64,000 nucleotides of DNA from Pontederia crassipes (Eukaryota; Streptophyta; Magnoliopsida; Commelinales; Pontederiaceae): contig CM060198.1 of NCBI GenBank assembly GCA_030549335.1, forward strand, positions 248,001 to 312,000. The letters run 5' to 3'. The notes under the pieces were generated by a model. It ran no database searches. It saw nothing but the letters and a program-made list of their open reading frames with translations, and was not told the origin of the DNA. Within the stretch, counting starts at the first letter, position 1; every line of letters starts with the position of its first letter. The position numbers and the translations under genes are program-made. Shown here piece by piece: positions 31,199 through 42,640 of this stretch.

Positions 31199-34100
31199 TG
31201 AGTTTTTCACTTAGAAGAAGATACAGTACCGACGGACGCCGAAGTCATTAGAGGTACACTATCTATAGCCAGTCTTGCTACTACAGTGCTATTTGATTCG
31301 GGTGCATCACACTCTTTCATATCTAAAGACTGTGCTACTGCTTTGAGTTTGCCTCTACGTGATATTAGTCACCCTATGGAGATAACCACTCCTATGGGAA
31401 TGCTCTACGCCACTAAGTACCTTCCTGAGGTACTAGTAGAGATACAGGGCAAGAACTTTTCTGTAGATCTGGTAGTCATCCCTATGACGGACTACGATGT
31501 CATTCTTAGTATGGATTGGCTATCCTACCATGATGTAGTCGTACTATGCAAACAGAAAAAGGTGATCATTGGTAACCAAGGTGAACGCAAGGCCACCGTT
31601 AGAGGCACCATAGGAAAGGACGAGAAGGTTATCATATCTGCCCTGAAGGCACAGAGGATGATACAGAAGAGATGCAGAGGTTTTCTTGAAAATGTGATGA
31701 CGAAGGACAACCTATGGACCCAACTACAGCAATTGGACGTAGTTCGGGAATTTTCAAATGTTTTTCCTGATGACATTTTCGGATTACCACCTTCACGAGA
31801 GATTGATTTTCGGATCGATCTCTTGCCAAGCACTGCCCCGATCTCGAAGGCCCCCTATAGGATGGCACCGGTTGAGATGCATAAATTGAAGAAGCAAATT
31901 CAGGAACTTTTAGACAAGGAGTTTATAAGGCCGAGTGTATCTCCTTGGGGTGCTCCAATGCTTTTTGTTAAGAAAAAGGACGACTCTTTAAGATTGTGCA
32001 TCGACTACCGGATGCTAAACAAAGCCACAGTCAAGAATAAGTACTCTCTACCGTAGATCGATGACCACTTCGACCAACTTTCCAATGCCGCGATGTTTTC
32101 CAAGATTGACTTACGAAGTGGGTACCACCAGCTTAGAGTAGCCGATGAAGATGTACGGAAGATGGCTTTCCGATCAAGGTATGGTCACTATGAATTTCTA
32201 GTGATGCCTTTTGGACTGACGAGCGCCCCTGCAGCTTTCAGATCTCATGAACCGGGTGTTCAGACCATACCTGGACTAGTTTGTCATCGTCTTCGTAGAT
32301 GACATCCTGATCTATTCGGAGAATGAAGAACAACACAAGGAACACTTGAAGATAGTTTTGGAAAAGTTAAGGCAACACAAGTTATATGGAAAACTATCCA
32401 AGTGTGAGTTCTGGCTTGATCGGATTATGTTCCTTGCACACATAATTTCGAAGAAGGGTATTTCTGTGGATCCTTCCAAGGTAGAAGCGGTATCCCACTG
32501 GCCAAGGCCAAAGCACGCCACTAAAATCCGCAGCTTCCTCAGATTGGCAAGCTATTACCGCAGGTTCATCAAGGATTTCTCAAAGATCGCTTCTCCCTTG
32601 ACGAACCTAACGAAGAAAGGAGTGAAGTATATATGGACACAGAAATGCGAAGACAATTTCCAAGAGCTAAAGGCTAGACTGACCACTGCACATATACTCA
32701 CCATTCCGAAAGGTACAGAGGGGTATGTGGTGTATAGTGATGCTTGCGGCACAGGACTGGGATGCATGCTCATGCAACATGGAAAAGTGGTCGCATATGC
32801 ATCTAGGCAGCTAAAGAAGCATGAGGTGAACTACCCGACTCATGACTTGGAATTGGTAGCGGTAGTCTTCGCTTTGAAGATTTGGCGACACTACTTATAT
32901 GGAGTACAGTTTGATATATGTTCATCGATCATAAGAGCCTCAAGTACGTCAACTCTCAGCGCGACCTTAATATGCGACAACGAAGATGGATGGAATATTT
33001 GAAGGATTATGAGTTCTCCATTAATTACCACCCTGGTAAGGCGAACTCAGTTGCAGACGCACTCAGTCGCAAGTGGGAAGGCTCACTAGCTCACATGATG
33101 ATGGGTATGTATAAGATGATGAAGGAGCTAAGCCTATGGAAGCCAAGACCTGGAAGGAATGGAGCAGTACTAATGATGCACCAGATACAACTAAATTTGG
33201 TGGATAGGCGCATTAAGGCTCAGGCCCAAGAACCTGAGTACACGAAGATGTTAGGAAGATGTCAGAAGGAAGAAGAGGATTTCAAACTCTCAACAGATGG
33301 TGGAATCCGATATAGAGATCGTTTATCGGTTCCAAGTGACGAAGCTCTTAAAAGGGAAGTGATGGACGAATGGCACAAGTCTGAATTTGCGATCCATCCG
33401 GGCAGCACTAAGATGTATAAGGATGTGCAAAGAACCTTCTGGTGGAATGACATGAAGCGAGAGATTGCCGAATACGTTTCCAAGTGCCTAGTTTGCCAAC
33501 AGGTAAAAGTGGAACATCAGAAGCCCTATGGAAAGATCACATCTCTCGCCATTCCATAGTGGAAGTGGGAAGGCATTTCTATGGATTTTATAACATGTTT
33601 ACCCCGCACCCAGAAAGGACATGATGCTATGTGGATAGTGGTGGATCGGTTAACGAAGTCTGCGCACTTTCTACCCATAAAGTCAAAGCAATCAGTGCAG
33701 AGCCTTATGGATCTATATGCACAAGAGATCATCAGACTTCATGGGATCCCCATCTCTATTGTGTCAGATAGGGATCCAAGGTTTACAGCCAGATTCTGGA
33801 GAGGCCTACAAGACTCTTTCGGAATGAGGCTGAATTACAGTATGGCATTCCATCCACAAACGGACGGTCAGATTGAAAGGACCATCCAAACAGTTGAAGA
33901 CATGTTAGGAGCTTGTGCCCTTGACTGGAAGGGTAACTGGGATGATCACCTACCACTCATTGAGTTTGCCTATAATAATAGTTATCATTCCAACATTCGT
34001 ATGGCTCCCTTTGCAGCCTTGTATGGGAGACCATGTCGTTCACCTGCATGCTGAAATGAGGTAGGTGAGAGAAAAATTTTGGATGATAAAGAACTAAAGA

Positions 34101-34636
34101 AGACAGAGGAATATTCAGCAAGGGTCGAGCTGATACAAGAAAGGATGAAGGCAGCCCAAGCTCGACAAAAGTTCTATGCTGACAGAGGACGACGTGAACA
34201 AAATTTTTAGATAGGTGATCAAGTACTCCTGAAGGTTTTCCCAACCAAGGGAGTGATGAGGTTCAGTAAAAGAGGAAAGCTCAGTCCAAAATATGTTAGT
34301 CCATTTGAGGTACTTGAGCTAGTCGGAGAGGGTGCTTATAGACTAGCCTTACCTCCATCCTATGGGCGAGTTCACAACGTGTTACACGTCTCTATGCTCT
34401 GGAAGTATAAACATGATTATGCAAATGTAATAAAATATGAAGAACCCAACCTCAAAGATGACCTGACCTATGAGGAGCAACCCATCCAGATTCTAGAGAC
34501 AAAAGTTCAACGTCACAACAACAAAAATATACCACTGGTCAAGGTGGCTTGGAGCCATCACCGAGGTGACGAAGCAACTTGGGAACTCGAGTCTGAGATG
34601 CGAAGGGAATTTCCCGCACTTTTTGGTAAGTCCTGA
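31199..34636 (+). pseudogene. pol of the Tekay-like element: protease, RT, RNase H, integrase, chromodomain
   Basis: Protease: L-F-D-S-G-A-S-H (31289-31312). [14 protein letters not shown] (31939-31974), D-L-R-S-G-Y-H-Q (32106-32129), M-P-F-G-L-T (32204-32221) and F-V-D-D-I-L (near 32293). RNase H: Y-S-D-A (near 32735) to about 33070. Integrase: zinc finger with H-P-G and C-L-V-C (33396-33500), catalytic D in W-I-V-V-D-R (near 33640), S-D-R-D-P-R-F (33764-33784) and D-G-Q-I-E-R (33866-33883). The C-terminal part (34500-34636) ends with W-S-H-H-R-G-D-E-A-T-W-E, a chromodomain expected to guide integration to marked chromatin. Stops: 31199, 32054, 32277, 33557, 34052 and near 34208; frameshifts near 32241 and 32913. 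Confidence 0.9.
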
Positions 34637-34682
34637 CTTCTGACTGAATTCGAGGACGAATTTTATTTTAAGAGATTTATGA

Positions 34683-36534
34683 TGTAAAAAGAGGAAAAGA
34701 AAAGAATAAAAGATAAAAGATAAAAAGGGGAATAAAGAGAGGGTAAAATCTGAGTTGGATTTGATTTGATCAGGGAGAAGTTAAATTCTAATTTAAACTC
34801 TGATCCTCTCCCTATAAATAAGAGGCCAAACCAAATCAAAACCCCCTTTCATTTTCTCACGAAGCCGGCCCTAATTCTCCTCTACGTGCGCCCTTTTTGG
34901 TTCTTCTTGTCCCTGACAGCCGCCGCCGTACAGAGGACACGCCGGACGTGCAACTGAATCGAGAGGGACCGGCAGAGGAAGAGGAAGAAGAGGAAGAGGA
35001 AGAAGAAGACAGTAGTAAAGTTTCTCGGACAGAAACTTCAAGGCATGGAACTAGGGTAGATTCGTAATAGAATCTTAATTTTAGAGTTGAAGCATGTTCT
35101 AGGTCGTTCCGGGTTATTGCATGATGAATTATGATGTTAATTGATACCGGCCACCGCCGGAAAAGATGAACGAAACGCGAACTGCGCGATGCGCAATTTT
35201 TGCAAAAGATGAACCCGGCCCGGGTTCACCCAAATCCGGCCCGGGCAGGTCCTTCACCGGACCGAGTTCGGAGGAACTCGGCTCGGATCGTCAATGCCGA
35301 CGCTCTCGAAGCTCTGCAACATGACGAACTCGGCCTGGGTTGAAAACTACCCGGACCGAGTTCCTGGCACGACGAACAGTCGGGCAAAATGATGGTTTCG
35401 AAAAGAAGACTCGACCCGGCCCGGGTGTAACCCGAACCCGACCCGGGTTGTTTCCCTGATTTATACCGAGGATGACTATATCTTACCCGACCCAGGTTTA
35501 TCCCTACTCGGCTCGGGTTCCGACTTGATTTAAGCATATGATTATGATTTATTAATCCTTATTCTATGTGATTAATCATGATCTATGTATGATGATGATG
35601 ATTTTATCCCTGATTTACTCTCCATGATTATGTCATTTATCCTGATTTAAAGTTCTTATTAAAATATGTTTTGTTTAATTAAAAGATGCAAGATAAAAGA
35701 CGTAAAATGTTAAATGGAGAGCTCTTTTAATGATGGACTGATGACGACCAGTTATGGACTATCCTCGGATAGTTATGGGCTGACTTCTGTCAGTTATGGG
35801 CTGGCTCTGCCAGTTATGATGATGATGATGGACGGGTTGAGGCAGGCCTCCCCGTGGGTTGAAATATACCCCAAATAAGTCAAAGATGAAAATTAAGATG
35901 AAGAAGAAGATGAACACATATGAATAAAGAACCTTTCTCATGATGTTGGCTTTTGCCTTATCTTATGATGATTATTTATGATCTCTTAGTCATATGTTTC
36001 TATGCATACTCTTATCATTCCATATTATGATCATGATTCACTTCCTTATCTGATGATGATGTTGTCCAATGATGTTACATTTTATGATTCATGCCTATTA
36101 TGATGATCCTACTATGATGTTTATCTTACTTCCATACTGAGTTGTAAAACTCATAAGGAAGTTTCTCTCCTGCATGTTCTTAAATATAGGCCAAGGTCCT
36201 AATGATGATGGTGGCCAACGGTGACAGATCGAGTTCGTAGGTGGCTGCACATGGTTATCGAGTCCTTTAGATGATGGATAGCTTTTTTCTTTCTTTTAGC
36301 ATTTGATGTATTAGCTTTCTCTTGGACTCCTATGAAGTCAGTTATCAGTCTTCCGCATTTCAACATGTTACTCTATTTTATTTCTAATGATGATCAGTTA
36401 TTCCGCATTTATCGTTGATGAGATTGACCAGCCAAAGTCATTATTTTGATTAACATGATGTACACGTAAGGATGACCTGTAACGTTTCCGAATCTTATTC
36501 TGCCAGTGGCGGGGTGCGATTTTAGGGCGTTACA
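34683..36534 (+). repeat. 3' LTR of the Tekay-like element
   Basis: It begins TGTAA at 34683, lacking about 18 bp present in the 5' LTR, and ends GGGCGTTACA. The promoter TATA is at about 34812-34820 (CTATAAATA). The CCGGCCCGGG-type cluster spans about 35213-35520 and the 21-bp tandem units (CAGTTATGGGCTG...) lie at 35749-35818. The polypurine tract just upstream (34668-34682) is decayed. Confidence 0.92.
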
Positions 36535-36754
36535 CTAGCTTTATCAAATTACTTGGCAATGCATCTTTTTCATATGACGTTAATAAGTCTTTTAGACATC
36601 ACAACATGATAGTAATATATTATACAAACTTCAATTGGTTACAAGTATTATCATTTCGTCTCTAACTTTTTCATGATAGAAATTGAGATGCCACATCATA
36701 TTTTAATTTATTCTGATATTGTGACAAAAATTTGACATCATATCAACTTTTTGA

Positions 36755-38065
36755 GATTGACTTCATCGCAATTTACCAAGCCAATTCCACGATAAAGTGG
36801 AGGTTTGGTGCAGAAAAGGCCAAGTTCCTTCACCAAAAAAATAAGGTTCATATATACACAATGGTTTGACCTGTCGGCTCAAGCTCCCTATCATCTCTTT
36901 CATGCAATTCATTTTTCTTTGCTCTGTCAGCCTTTTTAACATTACGATAAAACTTCCTCCCATGTTCCATGAGGCTGATCAGTTCTGTCCTTCAACTGCA
37001 TCAAAATTCATCATTCTTTGAGTAATTAAAAGTAATGTTCATCTGACTATGATTCCACTGCTCCTTCAGTCTATCTAAAATGTTATCACTTTCGTTTCGT
37101 TGCTCTATATAACTTGATCTTGATATGTCAGCAAAAAGATGCCATTGCCATTGCTCCTTTAATTTTTGTGGAATCTCTCCAGTAGATTTAGGAGACAAGA
37201 TTTCTCAAGGCAACTTGAGTATTTTTTTTCCAGCAACAATGTGTAGCCTTGCAATGCTTCAGATGCCAATAAATTTCTTGCTTGTTCTTTTTCTTTAAGT
37301 GCAATTTGCTGAGCAAATGGAGATAATTTTCCATTGGAGACTGCTTCAAGTACAATCTGAGACAACAGCAACTTTCTCCTTTGGAAAAATATACCCATTT
37401 ATCCTATCATCAACCTAATCCATAAGATAGCAAATTTTAGTAGTAAGAAATGTTAAATACAGAGACAGAAATGACCGTACCATTAGAAGTACTCACAAAC
37501 ATGCATATTTTATAATCATGTTTAAGACTAGAGCAACAACCAGTTTTCCAAGACTCATGGGCTGAATTAGGACATTGGGAAAGGCTTGCTCCTCAAGAAA
37601 CGAACCATAAACTACAAGATCAGTTAAAATAAGGAATCTATTCATGTCTTCATCACAAAAAATATGTTCCACAATGCTGTTTGGGTATCCAGCATTTCGA
37701 GCAACAGCCTGCAAGAGATGGACATGGCCGGATAAGTAGAATTGTAAACTGAAAAGAGTAAAGTGAACTCAATCAATCATAAAACAAAAAGCATTGTCTA
37801 GTCATCCTTTTTTCCCTAAAAAAAAAGGCATTGTCTAAAGATAAAAAAACAGTTCAATGTGTTACCTGCAGAGAAAGCTTATATCCAGTAGTAAAATTTC
37901 CATTCGCAACCACAATTTTGAGTGGGGAATATGAAGTATTCACTGATGGAATCTGTTTGAGCAATGGTACCAATGCTTCCAAGATGAATGCTTGCTCTAG
38001 CAACATACCACTGTAGGCAAATTGACTGCTGACGATGGCAACAATGGAGTCATCTGATTCATGAC
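36755..38065 (-). pseudogene. Glycosyltransferase (At5g04480/At4g01210-like) pseudogene, 3' part
   Basis: Minus-strand exon-like blocks. Block 1 (38065-37866) encodes F-A-Y-S-G-M-L-L-E-Q-A and S-P-L-K-I-V-V-A-N-G-N and ends CTGCAG|GTAAC. Block 2 (37708-37505) starts after CTCTTGCAG and has N-R-F-L-I-L-T-D-L-V-V-Y-G-S-F-L-E-E-Q-A, the conserved nucleotide-sugar-binding E-x-x-x-x-x-x-x-E-A/Q region. Block 3 (37414 to about 37000) has N-G-K-L-S-P-F-A-Q, E-Q-W-Q-W-H-L-F and E-Q-W-N-H-S-Q. The last piece (36963-36763) has C-I-Y-E-P-Y-F, G-E-G-T-W-P-F-L-H-Q. Frameshifts (near 37385 and 36850), a stop at 37001 and loss of the 5' half make it a pseudogene. Block 2's donor is GC rather than GT. Confidence 0.8.
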
Positions 38066-38310
38066 TCGCATTTGAACTATCTTATTTTTGCATAGCAGAA
38101 ATGTTAAAAAAATCCTTGCTTGTGTGAGAAACGCCTGCCGAAGAGGCAGGGAAGCCTACCAACGACTTTGGGGCAGGGGCTGCCACTTAAACACTTTTCC
38201 TTTTGTGGTACACCTCTTACTTTGTCTTGTCCACGGTGTACTTTTAGTCCCCGTGCCCTTTGGGTTTAGGCCACAAATTTTGTTGCAGTGAACGTTTGGA
38301 ATTTTTTCAT
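38066..38310. other. Unassigned spacer
   Basis: Moderately GC-rich sequence between the glycosyltransferase pseudogene and the foldback element. No homology recognised. Confidence 0.35.
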
Positions 38311-39413
38311 AAATTTTAATAAATGTCCTCCCGCTTTAAAGTTTGCTCAGCGATACTCTTCAACTTCACCTTGTAATACAAATGTCTTTCATCTTTTAAC
38401 GCGTTTCACCCGATGCCTTCTTTATCTGAGATAGCCAGTTTTTCGGTTTTTCGTCGACGTGACATCCACGTGATCATCTCCTCTTTCCTCCACGCAAATA
38501 GTCTCCGACGTGGCATACTTTTATTGGCACATAAAATTACACTGATGCCCTCCAACTTTAAGATTTGCTCAGCAATACCCTCCAACTTCACTTTGTAACA
38601 CAAATGCCCTTCATCTTTTAATACATTTCACCCGATGCCCTCTTTACCTGGAACATTCAGTTTTCTGATTTTTTATCGATGCGGTGTCCACGTGGCCATC
38701 TCCTCTCTCACTCCATGCAAATAGTCGTCCAACGTGATATGCTCCGACGTGGCACCACATATTAAACCATCTTTCTTAGCGTAAGTTGATCCACTCACTG
38801 TTAAATTATTTCCTTATTTCCCTCTTTGTCATCGTTCGTGTGAAAACTCCTTCGCCATTCGCACTCCTTCGTCGTTCGCCTCCTTCATCGTTCACCTTTC
38901 GTGTTTGTCGGCCGTCATCTTTGCTTAAATTGGTGTAATTTTATGTGACATTTGATGTAATTTTATGTGCCACATAGGTACATGTCACGTCGGATGACTA
39001 TTTACATAGAGGAGAGATGAGATGGCCACGTGGATGCCACGTCAACGAAAAATCGAGAAATCGTTTGTCTCAGGTGAAGAGGGCATCAAGTGAAACGTTT
39101 TAAAAGATGAAGACATTTGTGTTACAAAGTAAAGTTGGAGGATATCGCTGAACCAACCTTAAGGTTGGAGGACATGGTGTAATTTTATGTGCCATGTCGG
39201 AGCATGCCACGTCAGATGACTATTTGCGTGGAGGAGAAAGGAGATGGCCACGTGAATGCCACGTCGATGAAAAATCGGAAAACCTGCTATCCCAAGTAAA
39301 GAGGGCATCGGATGAAACATGTTAAAAGATGAAGGGCATTTGTGTTAAGTGAAGTTGGAGGATATCGCGGAGTAAACCTTAAAGTTTGAGGGCATTTGGT
39401 GTAATTTACCCCT
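38311..39413. mobile_element. Foldback-type element: tandem units in inverted arms
   Basis: The left arm has two tandem units of about 210 bp (38320-38540 and 38545-38765). The right arm has two units of the same family in inverse orientation (about 38960-39170 and 39175-39410). Shared words include TTTAA(A/G)GTTTGCTCAG, CAAATGCCCTTCATCTTTTAA, CACGTGGCCATCTCCT and GACGTGGCA. The loop (38770-38955) is a TTCGCC/CTTCGTCGTTCG-rich stretch. The whole can fold into a long hairpin, as in foldback or MULE-related elements with long inverted repeats. No transposase and no clear target duplication were seen. Confidence 0.7.
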
Positions 39414-40510
39414 TGAACTATATATAGAAATTGGGTTCAAGCTTTTCTCAGCCCCTTTTCAACTATCAAAGTCGAATCACGAACTTATTAATAAAACAAA
39501 TTCAATGAAACAAGTACTAATGAAATTTTTTCGCATTTATTAGCGACTTTCAACCTTTGTTAAGTTTTCCAATATAAAAAGTATAAAATGGTAATGTAGT
39601 GTACACATCAACGTTTTCTCTCATCCATAAAATAATAACAAAATAACTTCCAGTTATACCAACTTGGTCATTCAAATTTTACTTTGTAACGACGCAATCC
39701 CTCCATCTTCTATTTCTTGTGAGGTGATGAACCTCTTTATCGTGAATATTGACATGGTTATGCATCAATTTTTTGTATCCTGTGCATTAACATATAAATA
39801 ACTTTAATATGATCAAATTATAAAACAAAATTGAAATGACTTTCTAGGAATATTCCCAAACCAAAATAGAACCATGAGTCGAGTTGGGCTCGGATGATTG
39901 GGTCGAGTCAGGCATGGTTCCCCTTGATTCTATAATGGATGTGTGATCATAGGTATAGGTGAGCAAAGGCCGTAAAAATCCAATTAGCACAGCCTGACTC
40001 ATTTGTTTAGAAATATTCCCAACACGAGATATATTCGGTGAAATCATGTCTGATCGTCAAAAACCTGACCTGTTTTGAGTCGAGACTGGGTCTGATACCA
40101 AAAACCCATAGTTATCTAATATATAACTTTTTTCTTTAATTGTATCATGTATAAAATGTACTTATTGATATTAAATAATAAAATGAGGACTTTAAAATAA
40201 TTATATTTTTTTATAATAGTCTAAGAGCAAAATAATAATAAAGCTTTTAATAGTCTCAAAAAAACCATTGCCACAATAATTGTCAAAAACTAACAAAAAA
40301 AATAAGAAAAAGGAAAAAAATAGTATCACCTAAGAAAATATCATCTGGACAAATTGTATTTTTTACAAGTATTATATTATAATTATTGGAAGCATGCAAC
40401 ATGGTTAAAAAAAACTCTAAAATCCATTATTGCTCGGGGGTGGGGGCGCGTGCAATAAATTCTTAATTATATACACATATACATATAGACTTATAGTTTT
40501 ATATACATAT
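39414..40510. other. AT-rich spacer, no gene seen
   Basis: No coding segment. A short CG-richer stretch with GAGTCGAG/GGGTCGAG words (39875-40095) resembles the hAT-MITE-like sequence at 23640, but no termini were found. A poly-G interruption lies at 40434-40447. Confidence 0.4.
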
Positions 40511-40515
40511 ACATG

Positions 40516-42220
40516 TGATGCATGCAAAATATAACATATTTTAGATTATTATTTTAGTTAATTTTTCTGTAATTTGTTCATGGCATGCATCATTTTTAGT
40601 CACTTTTAATCGTAATTCCAAATTTATAAATTTTAATTATTATTTCTCTGAATATTTTAATTGTGGATGGATTAACTAAATTTTTATAATTATTTTGCAG
40701 GAAAAATCGAGATTTAAATGGATTGCACTGCATCGGCCGAAATTTCGAAGAATTTATCATTACGGCCGAGATTAGGATGAAGAATTCATCATTACGGCCG
40801 AGATTTGGCTTTACACCCAAGTCGTTTTGGGCGAGATTCAAAAAGGAGTAACAATTAAATGATTTTATCTTTTGGGCGTAACAAGATTTAATTCTTTGTT
40901 ACGGCTAAGATTTGAAGGAGTAAAGATAAATGATTTTATGTTTTGGGCGTAACAAGATTGAATTTCTTCCTTATGGCCGAGATTTGGAGGGGGTAACGGA
41001 AAGAAAACTCATCGTTTTGGCCAAAACTAGGAGATGTTATCATTTTGGGCGTAATGGAAAGGTGTAAAGATAAAATTGTTTGGGCGTAACAAGATTTGAT
41101 TCTCTATTTTGGCTGAGTTTATCTTTGGGCGTAATGATAAAAGGATTTATCTTTGGCCGAGTTTATCTTATAATTTTAAAGTCAACCGTACGATGTTACG
41201 ACCGAGATCAAATACGTGAAGAATATGTCGTTTCAAAGGGTGCTCTGAAGTTCAGGTTTCTTCCACAGCGAGTCGTGAGCTCTGGAGGCTACGACCAAGA
41301 GGAGAGAGGTGCGACGGTTGGAGGTGGATCGCGACCTTGATCAAGTCCGAGAGGCTGCCCGATTGTCTGCCCAATTCGAGAGCCCTACTTCTATTTTGGG
41401 TGTAATTCTTTCAATTTTTATGATTTGTATTTCATTATCTCTCCAGAATTTCTAGGATGAACTCCATGTTTTTAGAATTATTATTTTAGGAGATTATTAA
41501 TTGAAGGAAAATGTTTGGACCCTACTTTATTCGTTTTAATCTTTTCTGATCAATTATTAATTTTACTTAATGCTTTTATATTAGTTAATTAAATTTCTGA
41601 ATTAGGCTATACCAGTTTGTGGAGTGTTTAATTTCAGAATTCATTATACTAATTATAATTGATTTTATTTGGAATTAATAATTGATATAAATTTGATAAC
41701 TAGTGTGTGGAGAATCAAGTTTGTGTGGTCTATTAATCTATACCAGTTTGTGGAGTGATTAATAGTCTAGAGAATCCAATTTAATGCATCTTAATTTTAA
41801 TATGATTTTGGGGGTACCAGTCGTGGAGACTTCAATTCTTATTAAATTAAGATAGTTCTATATGATTAAATTGAGGGATGCCAGTCGTGGAGACCACAAG
41901 TTAATCATGTTAGATTACTTTAGGGAGACTCTAATCCATCTTTAAAGATTAAAGTTATCTTTTATGATTCAAATATTTATCCTGATCTATTTTCATCCTA
42001 AGGCCTAACTTAAACACCACTATCTTATCTTTATCTTATTTTCTTTATCTTTTAAATCATTTTCAAAATCCATGTTTTTCCTCTCTTATGAATTTAAAGA
42101 TTCAGATATTGAATTAATAATATTCCTCGTGGGTTCGACACTCTTACTCCTTTTTACTATATTACTTGAGCGACTAGTGCACTTGCTAGCAAATTTTATT
42201 CTTACAAATACAACGCATCA
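40516..42220 (+). mobile_element. Solo LTR, family A (tRNA-Asp-primed non-autonomous group)
   Basis: Flanked by acatg on both sides (40511-40515 and 42221-42225), with ends TGATGCATGC...CGCATCA. It is homologous to the LTR at 58415-59975, which does carry a primer site, and its last 130 bases are related to family B LTRs. Between 40725 and 41165 it carries a dense series of TTACGGCCGAGATTT and GGGCGTAACAAGATT words. No internal region remains. The small frame at 41080-41340 is not a credible gene. Confidence 0.88.
40725..41165 (+). repeat. Degenerate GGCCGAGAT / GGGCGTAAC motif cluster in LTR A
   Basis: About a dozen irregularly spaced copies of (T)ACGGCCGAGATT(T) and TTTGGGCGTAAC(A) alternating with AT-rich text. 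Spacing is not constant, so this is not a simple tandem array. Confidence 0.75.
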
Positions 42221-42359
42221 ACATGAGTAAATTATATATGCATTTCTTAATTTGTATGGGAGGGAAGGGAATAAAATGACTGGAATGGGGCATGTGTATT
42301 TGGCCTCGCCTTAGCATCACAATAGCGACACAATATGATCAACACTATATTTAGATCGT

Positions 42360-42481
42360 AGGTAGTGCCAATGTTTATTTTTATTTATATATATGTATAT
42401 ATAACTACATATGAATATACACTTATAGTTTATATATATAGACCTAACATACATACATAGATACATACATACATTATATAT
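42360..42481. repeat. TA/TACA microsatellite
   Basis: Imperfect (TA)n, (ATAC)n and TACATACA runs between the solo LTR and the MULE fragment. Confidence 0.7.
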
Positions 42482-42640
42482 GAGTAAAATGTACATGTTG
42501 AGCATCCTTTGCTTCACACCGTGTGAAGCATGATCTAAGTCATCCAAACTAGATCGAATGGCTCAGATCTGAACTCACGAGATTTTAATATCATATCGCA
42601 AAAATATCACGAGATATTGACATAGCCGATTCTCTCTCCC
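42482..42640. mobile_element. MULE end fragment, interrupted by the family B LTR
   Basis: GAGTAAAATGTACATGTTGA and the following CTTTGCTTCACACCGTGTGA match the terminal and subterminal parts of the element at 14227-15172. The hairpin GCTTCACACCGTGTGAAGC is near-palindromic. The fragment ends in TCTCTCTCCCC, the start of the pyrimidine-rich interior, exactly where the LTR begins. The other half is not in the window. Confidence 0.65.

Larger units (their letters stand above)
24752..36534 (+). mobile_element. Full-length Ty3/gypsy chromovirus (Tekay/Del-like) retrotransposon with a nested LINE
   Basis: Two LTRs (24752-29857, interrupted; 34683-36534) enclose gag and a protease-RT-RNaseH-integrase-chromodomain frame. 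A 5-bp duplication ctagc flanks the whole (24747-24751 and 36535-36539), proving a single insertion. The primer site is a decayed tRNA-iMet type. Order RT before integrase and a C-terminal chromodomain place it among chromoviruses; LTR length, tRNA-iMet site and TGTAAC...TTACA ends favour Tekay/Del. It carries numerous stops and three or more frameshifts and cannot encode working proteins. Confidence 0.93.

Noticed and set aside
41080..41340. 86-residue frame in solo LTR A
   Set aside because: Lies wholly in LTR and overlaps the GGGCGTAAC motif cluster; no family resemblance.
42360..42481. Regulatory or origin-like AT element
   Set aside because: Simple microsatellite; nothing beyond TA/TACA repetition.
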